Shown piece after piece: positions 31,727-40,512 of a stretch of DNA of 49,898 nt (position 1 is its first letter; the number at the start of each line of letters is the position of its first letter). The translations under genes were made by a program, and so were the position numbers. The stretch spans positions 1 through 49,898 of the forward strand of contig CAZNNH010000030.1 in the NCBI GenBank assembly GCA_964574335.1. Direction: 5' to 3'. The notes beneath the pieces are model-generated. The model was not told the origin of the DNA, ran no database searches, and saw nothing but the letters and a program-made list of their open reading frames with translations. The DNA comes from CAZNNH01 sp964574335 (lineage in GTDB: Bacteria; Acidobacteriota; Vicinamibacteria; Fen-336).

Positions 31727-33823
31727 ATGAAGGTCTACGACGCACCCGCGATCCGCAACCTGGCCCTGGTCGGGCACGGAGGCTGTGGCAAGACCTCGCT
31801 GGTCTCGGCGTTGTTGTTCGACATGGGCGCCGTCAACCGACTCGGACGAGTCGAGGACGGCACCGCCGCCACTGACTTCGACCCGGATGAGGTCGAGAGG
31901 AAGATCAGCCTTCAGACCGCGCTCGCCTTTGGCGAGTGGAACAAGGTCAAGCTCAACCTCCTCGACGCTCCGGGCTACGCCAACTTCTTCGCCGAGGCCC
32001 AACAAGCGCTCCGCGCCGCCGAGTCGGCGTTGGTAGTGGTCGACGCGGTATCGGGTGTCGAGGTCCAGACCGAGAAGGCCTGGAGCCAGGCCGCCGAGCA
32101 GGGGCTGCCCCGCCTCGTCGTCGTCAACCGCATGGACCGAGAGCGGGCCTCGTTCGTCCGCACCCTCGAGAGCCTGAGGGAAGCCTTCGGCCGCGAGGTG
32201 GTTCCGGTGGCCATCCCCCTGGGCGAGGAGAAGGGCTTCGTGGGGATCGTGGACCTGCTCCGAGACAAGGCGTTGCGCTTCGCCGACGACCAGAGCGGCA
32301 AGTCCCAGTCCGAGGAGGTCCCCGAGGCCCTCAGGGAGTCGGCGGCCGAGCTGCGAGGGCAGCTCGTGGAGATGGTGGCGGAGAGCAACGAGGAGCTGAT
32401 GGAGGCCTTCTTCGAGCAGGGGACCCTGCCACAGGAGGACCTGCTGCGCGGCCTTCGCCAGGCGGTGTGGAGCGGCAAGCTGTTCCCGGTGCTGCCCGCC
32501 TCCGCTGCCACCAACGTCGGTATCCAGCCGATCCTCGACACCATCGTGGACCTGCTCCCGTCGCCCGCCGACCGGCCCGCGGCCCGCGGCCAGGCCCCAG
32601 GCGGCACCGACGTCGATCGCGCCGCGGACGCCGCTGCGCCCTTCTCGGGGTTCGTCTTCAAGACCCTGGCCGACATCCACGCCGGCCGCATCAGCTTGAT
32701 CCGTGTCCACTCCGGGACGCTGAAGGCCGACAGCACCATCCACAACGCTACCCGCGACACGTCCGAGCGGGTCGGGAGCCTGCTGCTGCTGCTCGGCAAG
32801 AGTCAGAGCCAGGTCCCAGAGCTCCGGGCGGGGGACATCGGCGCGGTCGCCAAGCTCAAGGAGACCCAGACCGGAGACTCCCTGTGCGACAAGGAGGCGC
32901 CGGTGGTGTTTCCCGTCTACCGGTTCCCGGAGCCTGCCACGACCTTCGCGATCGAGCCGAAGACCCGGGGCGACGAGGACCGGATCTCGACCGCCCTGCA
33001 ACGCCTGGTCGAGGAAGACCCGGTGCTTCGGGTGGACCGTGACCCTCAGACCCACGAGCTGCTGATCTCGGGCATGGGCCAGCTCCACATCGAGGTGCTG
33101 GTCGGCCGTCTGCGCAAGCGCTACAAGGTAGAGGTCAACCTCAAGAAGCCCAAGGTCCCCTACCGAGAGACGATCAAGGCCGCCGCCGAGGGACACGGCC
33201 GGCACAAGAAGCAGACCGGCGGCCACGGCCAGTTCGGCGACTGCAAGATCCGGATGAAGCCGCTGCCGCGGGGGGAGGACTTCGCGTTCGTCGACGACAT
33301 CTTCGGCGGCTCGATCCCCAAGAACTACATCCCCGCCGTCGAGAAGGGGATCCAGGAGGCCCGGCTCAAGGGGGTGGTGGCCGGATACCCGATGGTCGAC
33401 TTCCAGGTCGAGCTCTACGACGGGCAGTACCACGACGTCGACTCCTCGGAGATGTCCTTCAAGATCGCCGGCTCGCTCGCCTTCAAGGACGCCGTTCCCA
33501 ACTGTAAGCCGATTCTCCTGGAGCCGATCATGAAGGTGGAGATCGCCGTCCCGGAGGACTACGCCGGCGCGGTGATGGGCGACCTGGCCAGCCGGCGCGG
33601 GCGCCCCCAGGGGATGGAGCCGCGGGGGAGGCTGCAGGTGATTCGGGCCGAGGTCCCGATGGCGGAGATGCTGTCCTACGACGCCGAGCTTACGTCCATG
33701 ACCGGGGGGCGCGGCACCTACCACATGGAGCAGTCTCACTACGACGAGGTCCCCGCCCACCTCCAGGAGAAGATCATCGCGACCGCCCGCAGCGAGGGAA
33801 GCGAACAGGAGCAGGAACCGTGA
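31727..33823 (+). CDS. EF-G-2-type translational GTPase
   Basis: The 698-residue protein has the full EF-G domain order but belongs to the divergent EF-G-2 branch, resembling the Thermus thermophilus EF-G-2. The P-loop is GHGGCGKTS. G3 reads DAPGYANF, where canonical EF-G has DTPGH, so the catalytic histidine is a tyrosine. G4 is VNRMD rather than NKMD. Domain IV/V signatures such as KKQTGGHGQFGD, GGSIPKNYIPAVEKGIQEA and TGGRGTYHMEQSHYDEVP are present. A GGGGGAGG ribosome site precedes the ATG. The true translocase gene is probably elsewhere. It is coupled to the TonB_C gene by a GTGA overlap. Confidence 0.9.
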   Translation: MKVYDAPAIRNLALVGHGGCGKTSLVSALLFDMGAVNRLGRVEDGTAATDFDPDEVERKISLQTALAFGEWNKVKLNLLDAPGYANFFAEAQQALRAAESALVVVDAVSGVEVQTEKAWSQAAEQGLPRLVVVNRMDRERASFVRTLESLREAFGREVVPVAIPLGEEKGFVGIVDLLRDKALRFADDQSGKSQSEEVPEALRESAAELRGQLVEMVAESNEELMEAFFEQGTLPQEDLLRGLRQAVWSGKLFPVLPASAATNVGIQPILDTIVDLLPSPADRPAARGQAPGGTDVDRAADAAAPFSGFVFKTLADIHAGRISLIRVHSGTLKADSTIHNATRDTSERVGSLLLLLGKSQSQVPELRAGDIGAVAKLKETQTGDSLCDKEAPVVFPVYRFPEPATTFAIEPKTRGDEDRISTALQRLVEEDPVLRVDRDPQTHELLISGMGQLHIEVLVGRLRKRYKVEVNLKKPKVPYRETIKAAAEGHGRHKKQTGGHGQFGDCKIRMKPLPRGEDFAFVDDIFGGSIPKNYIPAVEKGIQEARLKGVVAGYPMVDFQVELYDGQYHDVDSSEMSFKIAGSLAFKDAVPNCKPILLEPIMKVEIAVPEDYAGAVMGDLASRRGRPQGMEPRGRLQVIRAEVPMAEMLSYDAELTSMTGGRGTYHMEQSHYDEVPAHLQEKIIATARSEGSEQEQEP

Positions 33824-35124
33824 GGGCAGGTGTTCCGCTGCTGCTCGCGGTGGCGCTGGCGGCCACGACCACCCTCCCCGCCGCGGCGCAGGAGCCGCTG
33901 GTGGCGGGCAGCGAGGTCAAGGCCCCGCGGCGTCGCAGCTTCGTGCAGCCTGACTACCCCGCGGAGGCCCAGGCTCGGGGCCTGCGCGGCATCGTGATAC
34001 TCGAGCTCGTCATCGACGAGCACGGTCGGGTTGCCGACGTCCAAGTGGTCCGCAGCGTTCCCCCGTTCGACGAAGCCGCCATCGAGGCGGCGCGGCAGTG
34101 GGAGTACGAGGTGACCCGGGTCGATGGCGTCCCGGTGAAGGTCCGCCTCACGGTGCCCATCACCTTCGCCATGCGACTCCCGAGCATGGAGCGGGCCTCG
34201 GGTGTCCCCGAGCTGCGGCAAGGCGTCGGCCCGTCGTTTCCGGCCGGCGCCCGCGCCGGCGTGGTGAACGCTCGTGTCACGCTGGCGCCGGACGGTCAGG
34301 TCGTCGATGCCCTGATCGAGAGCGGCGACTCGCCCCTTTCTGACGCCCTGCTGGCGGCCATCCGCACATGGCGCTTCGCGCCGAGCCCGGCCGGCGCCAC
34401 CACGTCCTTCCGGCTGCGCGCCTCCTTCGAGCCGAGCTCGGATCGACGACCCGGCGGCAGCGTCGAGCTGCGGTTGACCGACCCGAAAACCAGCGCGGCC
34501 CCGGCTGGCCCGGCCTCTGCGACCGCGGGTGGTGGCCCTGGGGCGGAGCCGCCTCAGGCGGCAGCACTCGCTGCAGGGCCAGAGGAAGCGCCCGCCGGGG
34601 CGGAGCCGGTGGCGACGGCGCCCGCCCCTGCCCCCCAACAGCCCTCACCGGCCTCGGAAAGCGGGCTCGCCCCGCCGCCGGGGACCCCATCCCCGGAGGT
34701 GCCATCGGCCGAGGCTCCGGCCGCCGAGCTGCCGCCCGAGCCCGCGACCGAGGTGATCGCCAGCCCACCGCGCCCCGAGCTCCCCACCCCGACACCACGG
34801 TCGACGCGGCCCGGGATCTCGGCGGTTCGGGACGTTCACCTGGCGGAGGGCGTGCCCGACCTGGTCACGGGGCGCCACCCGGCGGTACCGCCGTTCGCCC
34901 GCATGGCCCGGGTCTCGGGGACGGTCCTGGTGTCGTTCAGCGTCGACGCGGCCGGGGTCTGCCTGGTGCGCACCGTGGACGGCCCCGAGCTACTCGAGCC
35001 AGCAGCCGAGGATACGGTCAAGTCGTGGACCTTCCGCAGGACCGACGCTGACCGGCTGTTCCTGGTGGCCGAGCTGACCTACAACGGCGACGGCGCTTCC
35101 GCCTCGGTGCGCTTCCAGGAGTAG
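33820..35124 (+). CDS. Secreted protein with three TonB_C-like domains
   Basis: The 434-residue product begins with a cleavable signal (AGVPLLLAVALAATTTLPAA, cleavage near AAAQ). It has TonB C-terminal-like domains at about 40-115 (VQPDYPAEAQARGLRGIVIL, EAARQWEYEV), about 125-205 (VNARVTLAPDGQVVDALIES, IRTWRFAPSP) and about 345-434 (ARMARVSGTVLVSFSVDAAG, VKSWTFRRTDADRL). A Pro/Ala-rich linker of about 130 residues separates the second and third. Ordinary TonB has one such domain and a membrane anchor; here there is no transmembrane helix after the signal peptide, so it is probably periplasmic. Its GTG overlaps the EF-G-2 stop. Confidence 0.82.
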   Translation: MRAGVPLLLAVALAATTTLPAAAQEPLVAGSEVKAPRRRSFVQPDYPAEAQARGLRGIVILELVIDEHGRVADVQVVRSVPPFDEAAIEAARQWEYEVTRVDGVPVKVRLTVPITFAMRLPSMERASGVPELRQGVGPSFPAGARAGVVNARVTLAPDGQVVDALIESGDSPLSDALLAAIRTWRFAPSPAGATTSFRLRASFEPSSDRRPGGSVELRLTDPKTSAAPAGPASATAGGGPGAEPPQAAALAAGPEEAPAGAEPVATAPAPAPQQPSPASESGLAPPPGTPSPEVPSAEAPAAELPPEPATEVIASPPRPELPTPTPRSTRPGISAVRDVHLAEGVPDLVTGRHPAVPPFARMARVSGTVLVSFSVDAAGVCLVRTVDGPELLEPAAEDTVKSWTFRRTDADRLFLVAELTYNGDGASASVRFQE

Positions 35125-35168
35125 CCGGGGGCCGATCGGGGCTCTGGACCCGACCCTACCGCTGCGGC

Positions 35169-35609
35169 TCAGGCCTTGGCGGTCTCGGCCTTCTTCTTGG
35201 CCTTGTCTTCCTTGGCGCCCTTGTCTTCCTTCCCCTTGGGCTGGAACTCAGACCCGAGCAGCTCGACAATCGCCATCTCGGCGCCGTCGCCGCGGCGCTG
35301 GCCGAGCTTGAGTATCCGAGTGTAGCCACCGGCCCGGGAGGCGTACCGGGCCCCGAGCGTGTCGAAGAGCTTCTTCACAACCTCGGGGTCGTGGATGTCG
35401 CGCAGCACCAGACGCCGTGCGTGAAGGCGCCCCTCCTCGCGCTTGGCGAGGGTTATCAGCCGCTCCGCGAAGGGCCGCAGCTCCTTGGCCTTGGCAAGGG
35501 TAGTCCGGATCCGGCCGTGCTCGAACAGGCCGGTGGCCAGGTTCCTGAGCAAGGCCGTGCGATGGGGCGTCACACGCCCGAGCTTCCTATGGGCGACGCG
35601 GTGTCTCAT
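35169..35609 (-). CDS. rplQ: 50S ribosomal protein L17
   Basis: bL17, 146 residues: RHRVAHRKLGRVTPHRTALL, LRNLATGLFEHGRIRTTLAK and YTRILKLGQRRGDGAEMAIV are diagnostic. A Lys/Glu-rich tail of about 20 residues extends the usual length. It is the last gene of the ribosomal superoperon, 43 nt after rpoA, and converges with the TonB_C gene at 44 nt. Confidence 0.97.
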   Translation of the reverse strand: MRHRVAHRKLGRVTPHRTALLRNLATGLFEHGRIRTTLAKAKELRPFAERLITLAKREEGRLHARRLVLRDIHDPEVVKKLFDTLGARYASRAGGYTRILKLGQRRGDGAEMAIVELLGSEFQPKGKEDKGAKEDKAKKKAETAKA

Positions 35610-35652
35610 GGCACCTTCACTTGGTGGCCGCGGTTGCGGCTGGTCTAGGCCG

Positions 35653-36639
35653 CTACTGCGGCGACTGCTGCTGGTTGTCGAGCTTCATCCCGAGGGAGAG
35701 GCCCATCTCGCCGAGGATCTCCTTGATCTCGTTGAGCGACTTCCGACCGAAGTTCTTGGTCTTGAGCATCTCGGCTTCGGTCTTCTGTACCAGCTCACCG
35801 ATGGTCCCGATGTTGGCGTTCTTGAGGCAGTTGTAGGAGCGGACCGAGAGCTCCATCTCGTCGACGCTCCGGCTCAGCTTCTCGAGCCACGCCTCGCGGT
35901 CCTGGTCCGGGATCTCGACCGGTGCTTCCTCCCGCTCTTCGTCCTCGTCCGCGTTCAGGAAGATGGTGAGGTGGTCGCGCATCAGGCGCGATGCCAAGCC
36001 GACGGCGTCCCGCGGGCGGACGGCGCCGTTGGTCCAGATCTCCAGGGTGAGCTTCTCGTAGTCGGTGGCCTGACCCACCCGCGCCGCATCGACGAAGTAG
36101 TTGACCTTCTTGATCGGCGAATGCACCGAGTCCAGCGGGATCCAGCCGATCGAGAGGTCCTCATCGAAGTTCTTGTCGGCCGAGACGTAGCCGCGACCCG
36201 GCTTGACCCGCATCTCGACCGAGAGCGTCGACCCCTGTCCCAGGGTGGCGATGTACGCCTCCGGATCGAGGACCTCGATATCGGCATCCGGGGTGATGTG
36301 CTTGGCGCGAACCTCGCCCGGCTCAGAGGTCTTCAGGTAGAGGGTCTTCGGATGGTCGACGTGGATCTTGAGCGGGACGCGTTTCAGGTTCAGGATCAGA
36401 TCCGTGGTGTCTTCGGTGGCACCCGGGATCGGTGAGAACTCGTGAAGCACGCCCTCCACCCGGACCGCGGTGATGGCCGCGCCTTCGATGCTCGACAGCA
36501 GGACCCTTCGCAGGGCGTTTCCCACCGTCGTGGCGAACCCTCGCTCAAAGGGCTGCGCGTAGAAGCGCCCGTACCGATCGCTCGCCCCCTCGGTCTCGAC
36601 CTCGAGGCGCTTGGGTCTCTGAAAGCCTTTCCACAGCAT
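35653..36639 (-). CDS. rpoA: RNA polymerase alpha subunit
   Basis: Alpha dimerises to nucleate RNA polymerase assembly, and its C-terminal domain contacts UP elements and activators. The 328-residue product has the N-terminal dimer domain (GFATTVGNALRRVLLSSIEG) and the alphaCTD helix-hairpin-helix region (SVRSYNCLKNANIGTIGELV, NFGRKSLNEIKEIL). The frame runs upstream; the ATG at 36639 gives the standard start MLWKGFQRPKRLEVE. Confidence 0.98.
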   Translation of the reverse strand: MLWKGFQRPKRLEVETEGASDRYGRFYAQPFERGFATTVGNALRRVLLSSIEGAAITAVRVEGVLHEFSPIPGATEDTTDLILNLKRVPLKIHVDHPKTLYLKTSEPGEVRAKHITPDADIEVLDPEAYIATLGQGSTLSVEMRVKPGRGYVSADKNFDEDLSIGWIPLDSVHSPIKKVNYFVDAARVGQATDYEKLTLEIWTNGAVRPRDAVGLASRLMRDHLTIFLNADEDEEREEAPVEIPDQDREAWLEKLSRSVDEMELSVRSYNCLKNANIGTIGELVQKTEAEMLKTKNFGRKSLNEIKEILGEMGLSLGMKLDNQQQSPQ

Positions 36640-36691
36640 TCTAGCACTGCCCTCCCGACCAGGCGGCGTGGACGCCGCCCTGGCCGTGGTT

Positions 36692-37333
36692 CTACTTCGA
36701 GTACAGCTCGACGACGAGCTGCTCCTGGATCGGGAAGTTGACGTCGTCCCGGGCGGGAAGCGCCAGGACCTTTCCACTGAGATTGGCGGCATCCAGCTCC
36801 AACCACTTCGGAACCCCGCGGCCGGCGACCGACTGCACCGACGCCACCACCAGAGGGTTCTTCACCGCACGTTGTCCCAGCGAAACCACATCCCCGACCT
36901 TCACCTGTGCCGAGGGCACGTTGAGTCGGCGTTCGTTGACCCGGACGTGCCCGTGACGAACTAGCTGCCGCGCCTGCGCCCGGGAGCTGCCGAACCCGAG
37001 CCGGTAGACGACGTTGTCGAGGCGCCGCTCCAGCTTGGAGAGCAGCACCTCGCCCGCTACCCCCTTCTCGGAGGCGGCGCGATCGAAGGTGAGGGCGAAC
37101 TGACGCTCCAGCACCCCGTAGAGGCGCTTGACCTTCTGCTTCTCACGGAGCTGCAGGCCATAGCCCTCCACCTTGCGCCTGATCCTGGTAGCTCGTCCCT
37201 TGCCGTGCTGCCCGGGGGCGTAGTTCCTCTTCTCGATCGCGCACTTCTCCGTGAAGCAACGGTCGCCCTTGAGGAACAGCTTGATGCCCTCGCGGCGGCA
37301 GAGACGACAGACTGAACCGGTGTATCTCGCCAC
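36692..37333 (-). CDS. rpsD: 30S ribosomal protein S4
   Basis: uS4, 213 residues, assembly initiator of the 30S body. It has the zinc-type N-terminus (CRLCRREG, CFTEKCAIEKR), NYAPGQHGKG and the S4 RNA-binding domain (RLDNVVYRLGFGSSRAQARQ, LVRHGHVRVNERRLNVPS). The start is GTG. It follows rpsK by 15 nt. Confidence 0.98.
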   Translation of the reverse strand: MARYTGSVCRLCRREGIKLFLKGDRCFTEKCAIEKRNYAPGQHGKGRATRIRRKVEGYGLQLREKQKVKRLYGVLERQFALTFDRAASEKGVAGEVLLSKLERRLDNVVYRLGFGSSRAQARQLVRHGHVRVNERRLNVPSAQVKVGDVVSLGQRAVKNPLVVASVQSVAGRGVPKWLELDAANLSGKVLALPARDDVNFPIQEQLVVELYSK

Positions 37334-37348
37334 TGTATCGCTCCTCGA

Positions 37349-37741
37349 CTACACCCGGCGCCGCTTCGGCGGGCGGCAACCGTTGTGGGGGATCGGCGTC
37401 ACGTCGCGGATGGACTTGATCTCCACCCCCGCCGCCTGCAGGGCGCGGATCGCCGACTCGCGGCCGCTCCCCGGCCCCTTGACGCGGATGTCGAGCGAGC
37501 GCAACCCGGAATCCTTGGCCGCGGCGGCGGCGGCGCTGGCGGCCTGCTGGGCGGCGAACGGGGTTCCCTTCCGGGAGCCCTTGAAACCCAGTGTGCCCGC
37601 GCTCGACCAGGTGACCACGTTCCCTTCCAGGTCGGTGATGGTGACCAGGGTGTTGTTGAATGAGGCGTGGATGTGGGCGATCCCCTGCACCACGTGCCTC
37701 TTCTCCTTGCGTCCCTTCTTCGGTCCGGTGCCCTTCGCCAT
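37349..37741 (-). CDS. rpsK: 30S ribosomal protein S11
   Basis: uS11, 130 residues, lines the platform near the E site. GIAHIHASFNNTLVTITDLE, GFKGSRKGTPFAAQQAA and VTPIPHNGCRPPKRRRV are diagnostic, including the conserved C-terminus. It follows rpsM by 11 nt. Confidence 0.98.
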   Translation of the reverse strand: MAKGTGPKKGRKEKRHVVQGIAHIHASFNNTLVTITDLEGNVVTWSSAGTLGFKGSRKGTPFAAQQAASAAAAAAKDSGLRSLDIRVKGPGSGRESAIRALQAAGVEIKSIRDVTPIPHNGCRPPKRRRV

Positions 37742-37752
37742 TCGTCGTTCTC

Positions 37753-38124
37753 CTACGCCTTCTTGGCGCGGACCATGGCTCGCCGCGGCCCCTTGCGGGT
37801 GCGAGCGTTGGTATGGGTCCGCTGGCCCCGGACCGGAAGGTTGCGGCGATGCCGCAGCCCACGGTACGCGCCGATCTCCATCAGCCGCTTGATGTTCATC
37901 GCCACGTCTTTGCGCAGGTCCCCCTCCACCCCGCCCTCGGCGTCGATGAGCTTGGCGATGCGGCTGGTCTCCTCCTCGGAGAGGTCCTTGACCCGCACGG
38001 TGGGATCGATCCCCGCCTTGGCCACCAGTCGGCTGCTGCGGGTGGGCCCGATGCCGTAGATGTACGTGAGGGCGACCTCGACGCGCTTCTGCCGCGGGAG
38101 GTCGACGCCTGAGATGCGCGCCAT
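37753..38124 (-). CDS. rpsM: 30S ribosomal protein S13
   Basis: uS13, 123 residues, in the 30S head and in contact with tRNA. ARISGVDLPRQKRVEVALTY, IYGIGPTRSSRLV and the C-terminal GLRHRRNLPVRGQRTHTNAR-type tail are present. The rpmJ-rpsM gap is 4 nt. Confidence 0.98.
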   Translation of the reverse strand: MARISGVDLPRQKRVEVALTYIYGIGPTRSSRLVAKAGIDPTVRVKDLSEEETSRIAKLIDAEGGVEGDLRKDVAMNIKRLMEIGAYRGLRHRRNLPVRGQRTHTNARTRKGPRRAMVRAKKA

Positions 38125-38128
38125 GTCT

Positions 38129-38242
38129 CTACCCCTGCCTCTGCTTGTGCTTCTGGTTGGTGCAGATCACGCGCACCACCCCGCGGCGACGCACGATCTT
38201 GCACTTGACGCAGATCTTCTTGACCGACGATCGTACTTTCAC
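38129..38242 (-). CDS. rpmJ: 50S ribosomal protein L36
   Basis: bL36, 37 residues; its start is a GTG. It reads KVRSSVKKICVKCKIVRRRG then VVRVICTNQKHKQRQG. The zinc ligands are C11, C14, C27 and H32, so this is the zinc-binding form. The GTG overlaps the infA stop (GTGA). Confidence 0.96.
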   Translation of the reverse strand: MKVRSSVKKICVKCKIVRRRGVVRVICTNQKHKQRQG

Positions 38243-38493
38243 TTCCTGCTCCCCCGAGCGTGGTCGTCACGCCCCCCTGGTCCGCGCCGGACGATTCGGC
38301 CGCGGCCGGTGTCGTATCCCGAAAGCGCCACCACCACCTCGTCCCCCGGCAGCACCCGCAACAGGCCCGACTCCGTCCCGAGGTGGGCGGTGACCCGGGT
38401 GCGCCCGGCATCCTGGATCTCCACCGCGAAGAGCGCCTTGGGAAGCGCCTCGATCACTCTGCCTTCCACCTCGAGCTGCTCCCCCTCAGCCAC
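38239..38493 (-). CDS. infA: Translation initiation factor IF-1
   Basis: IF-1 occupies the 30S A site during initiation. The 84-residue OB-fold protein contains EVEGRVIEALPKALFAVEI, RVTAHLG and LPGDEVVVALSGYDTGRGRI. A roughly ten-residue charged tail after the RIVRR strand is slightly longer than usual. Start GTG, overlapping the end of adk by 8 nt. The overlap with rpmJ is 4 nt. Confidence 0.96.
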   Translation of the reverse strand: MAEGEQLEVEGRVIEALPKALFAVEIQDAGRTRVTAHLGTESGLLRVLPGDEVVVALSGYDTGRGRIVRRGPGGRDDHARGSRK

Positions 38494-39091
38494 GCGCCTG
38501 GCCGTCCGCCGGCGCGCCGGTGAGCACCGCCAGGATCTCCTCGGAGATCGCCTCGGCCGGTTGCAGGCCGTCCACCCGCTCGAAACGAAGCCGGCCGCGG
38601 TAGTAGTCGATCAGCGGAGCGGTGTGGCGTTGGTACTCATCCAACCGTCGCTCCACGATGGCGACCTGGTCGTCGTCGCGGCCGCGCGCCAGCAGCCGGC
38701 GGGAGAGCTCCTCCCTCGGCACGTCCACGTGGACGACCAGGGCGCCGGCAGTGCCTTCCCCCAGGAACTCACGGAACGACTCGGCCTGGGCCACAGTCCT
38801 CGGGAACCCGTCCAGGATGTAGCCGGCTGCGCAGTCAGGCTCCTCCAGTCTCCCCTTCACCACGTCGAGCAGGATCCGATCCGGCACCAGCTCACCGCGC
38901 TCCAGGAAAGGAGCGGCCCGTCGGCCGACGTCGCTTCCCAACCGAATCGCCTGCCGCAGCATGTCGCCGGTCGAGATGCGCGGGACCCCGAGGCGCGCAG
39001 CCAGCCGGGCCGCCTGGGTTCCCTTGCCGGCACCGGGCCCGCCCAGCAGGATCAGGCAGGTCGCCGCGCCGTTGCCGCTAGCGTCGGCCAC
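38486..39091 (-). CDS. adk: Adenylate kinase
   Basis: Adk equilibrates ATP, ADP and AMP. The 201-residue product has the P-loop LLGGPGAGKGTQA, AMP site RISTGDMLRQAI, YILDGFPRTVAQAESF and RLLARGRDDD. The lid is short, without the zinc four-cysteine insert. It begins at a GTG overlapping the secY stop by 14 nt. map, often found after adk, is absent here. Confidence 0.97.
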   Translation of the reverse strand: MADASGNGAATCLILLGGPGAGKGTQAARLAARLGVPRISTGDMLRQAIRLGSDVGRRAAPFLERGELVPDRILLDVVKGRLEEPDCAAGYILDGFPRTVAQAESFREFLGEGTAGALVVHVDVPREELSRRLLARGRDDDQVAIVERRLDEYQRHTAPLIDYYRGRLRFERVDGLQPAEAISEEILAVLTGAPADGQARG

Positions 39092-40481
39092 GCACCCTCC
39101 GTCCCCCCTTGCCGGTGAAGCCGTCGTAGTGGCGCATCACCAGTTGCGCCTCGATCTGCGCAACGGTGTCCATCGCGACACCCACCACGATCAGCAGGGA
39201 GGTGCCTCCGAAATAGAAGTTCAGCCCGAGCCCCTCGGTGATCCACGCCAGGTTGTTCTGGGCCAGGAACAGGTCGAGGGAGGGCCCGATTACCGGGATC
39301 GGCGCCACCTTGAACCCAGTGATGAGGAACTCGGGGAGCAGCGCGATCAGGGCCAGGTAGATGGCCCCCCCGAAGGTGATCCGCCCCAGGATGTGGTCCA
39401 GATACTCGGCGGTCCGCTTGCCGGGTCGGATGCCAGGGATGAAGCCACCGTACTTGCGCATGTTCTCGGCGACGTCGTCTGGGTTGAAAACGATCGCCGT
39501 GTAGAAATAGCAGAAGAAGATGATGAAGGTCACGTACAGCAGGTTGTACAGCGGCATCCCCCAGCGGATCTGCTCCGAGGCCGCCTTCATCCACTCGTTG
39601 TTGGTCCCGAAGTAGGACGCAATGGTCTGAGGGAAGGCGATGATCGAGGCGGCGAAGATGACCGGGATCACTCCGCTGGTGTTGACCCGCAGCGGCAGGT
39701 GGGTGGACTGGCCACCGTACATGCGACGCCCCACCACCCGCTTGGCGTACTGGACCGTGATCTTTCGCTGGCCGCGCTCCACGAACACGATGATCCCGAC
39801 CACCAGCACCATCCCCGCCGCCAGCACCAGCGTGGTGATCAGGCTCAGCTCGCCGCGGGCCACCCTGGCCACGGTGTCGATCACGCCCCTTGGGAAGCCG
39901 ACCACGATCCCGGCGAAGATCAACAGGCTCATCCCGTTGCCGATCCCGCGTTCGGTGATCTGCTCGCCCAGCCACATGATAAAGGCGGAGCCGGTGGTGA
40001 GGGTGAGCACGGTCATCGCCTTGAACCCCCAGCCCGGGTTCTCCACGATCTTGAAGTTGCCGGACAGGGTCATGCGCTCGAGGTACGTGGCGATGGCCGC
40101 CGACTGGATCAGCGAGAGGATCAGGGTGCCGTAACGGGTCCACTGGGTGATCTTCCGGCGGCCCAGCTCCCCTTCCTTGCTCAGCTTCTCGAGGTAGGGC
40201 CAGACCACCGTCAAGAGCTGGAGGATGATCGAGGCCGAGATGTACGGCATGATGCCGAGGGCGAAGATGGTGACGTTGGCCAGGTTTCCGCCGGAGAACA
40301 TGTCGACCAGGCCGAACCAGTTGCCCTTGTTCTGATTGAAGAAATCGACCAGCGCCTGGGCGTGGATCCCAGGCGTCGGCACGTGGCTGCCCAGCCGGTA
40401 GACGGCCAGGATCCCCAGCGTGAACAGCACCCGCTTCCTGAGGTCCGCGATGTCCCAGATGTTTTTGAGGCTCTGCAGCAT
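39078..40481 (-). CDS. secY: Preprotein translocase subunit SecY
   Basis: SecY is the channel of the Sec translocon. The 467-residue product has the ten hydrophobic segments of the family, with the plug-region GNLANVTIFALGIMPYISAS, NGMSLLIFAGIVVGFPRG, YGGFIPGIRPGKRTAEYLD and GVAMDTVAQIEAQLVMRHYD. It follows rplO by 31 nt and overlaps adk. Confidence 0.98.
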   Translation of the reverse strand: MLQSLKNIWDIADLRKRVLFTLGILAVYRLGSHVPTPGIHAQALVDFFNQNKGNWFGLVDMFSGGNLANVTIFALGIMPYISASIILQLLTVVWPYLEKLSKEGELGRRKITQWTRYGTLILSLIQSAAIATYLERMTLSGNFKIVENPGWGFKAMTVLTLTTGSAFIMWLGEQITERGIGNGMSLLIFAGIVVGFPRGVIDTVARVARGELSLITTLVLAAGMVLVVGIIVFVERGQRKITVQYAKRVVGRRMYGGQSTHLPLRVNTSGVIPVIFAASIIAFPQTIASYFGTNNEWMKAASEQIRWGMPLYNLLYVTFIIFFCYFYTAIVFNPDDVAENMRKYGGFIPGIRPGKRTAEYLDHILGRITFGGAIYLALIALLPEFLITGFKVAPIPVIGPSLDLFLAQNNLAWITEGLGLNFYFGGTSLLIVVGVAMDTVAQIEAQLVMRHYDGFTGKGGRRVRGRR

Positions 40482-40512
40482 CTCGTGATTCCTGAGTGGG
40501 TGGGCCGCTCTC

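Noticed and set aside
31703..33760. A 685-codon minus-strand frame opposite the EF-G-2 gene
   Set aside because: Shadow of a conserved gene; same composition bias as the other antisense frames.
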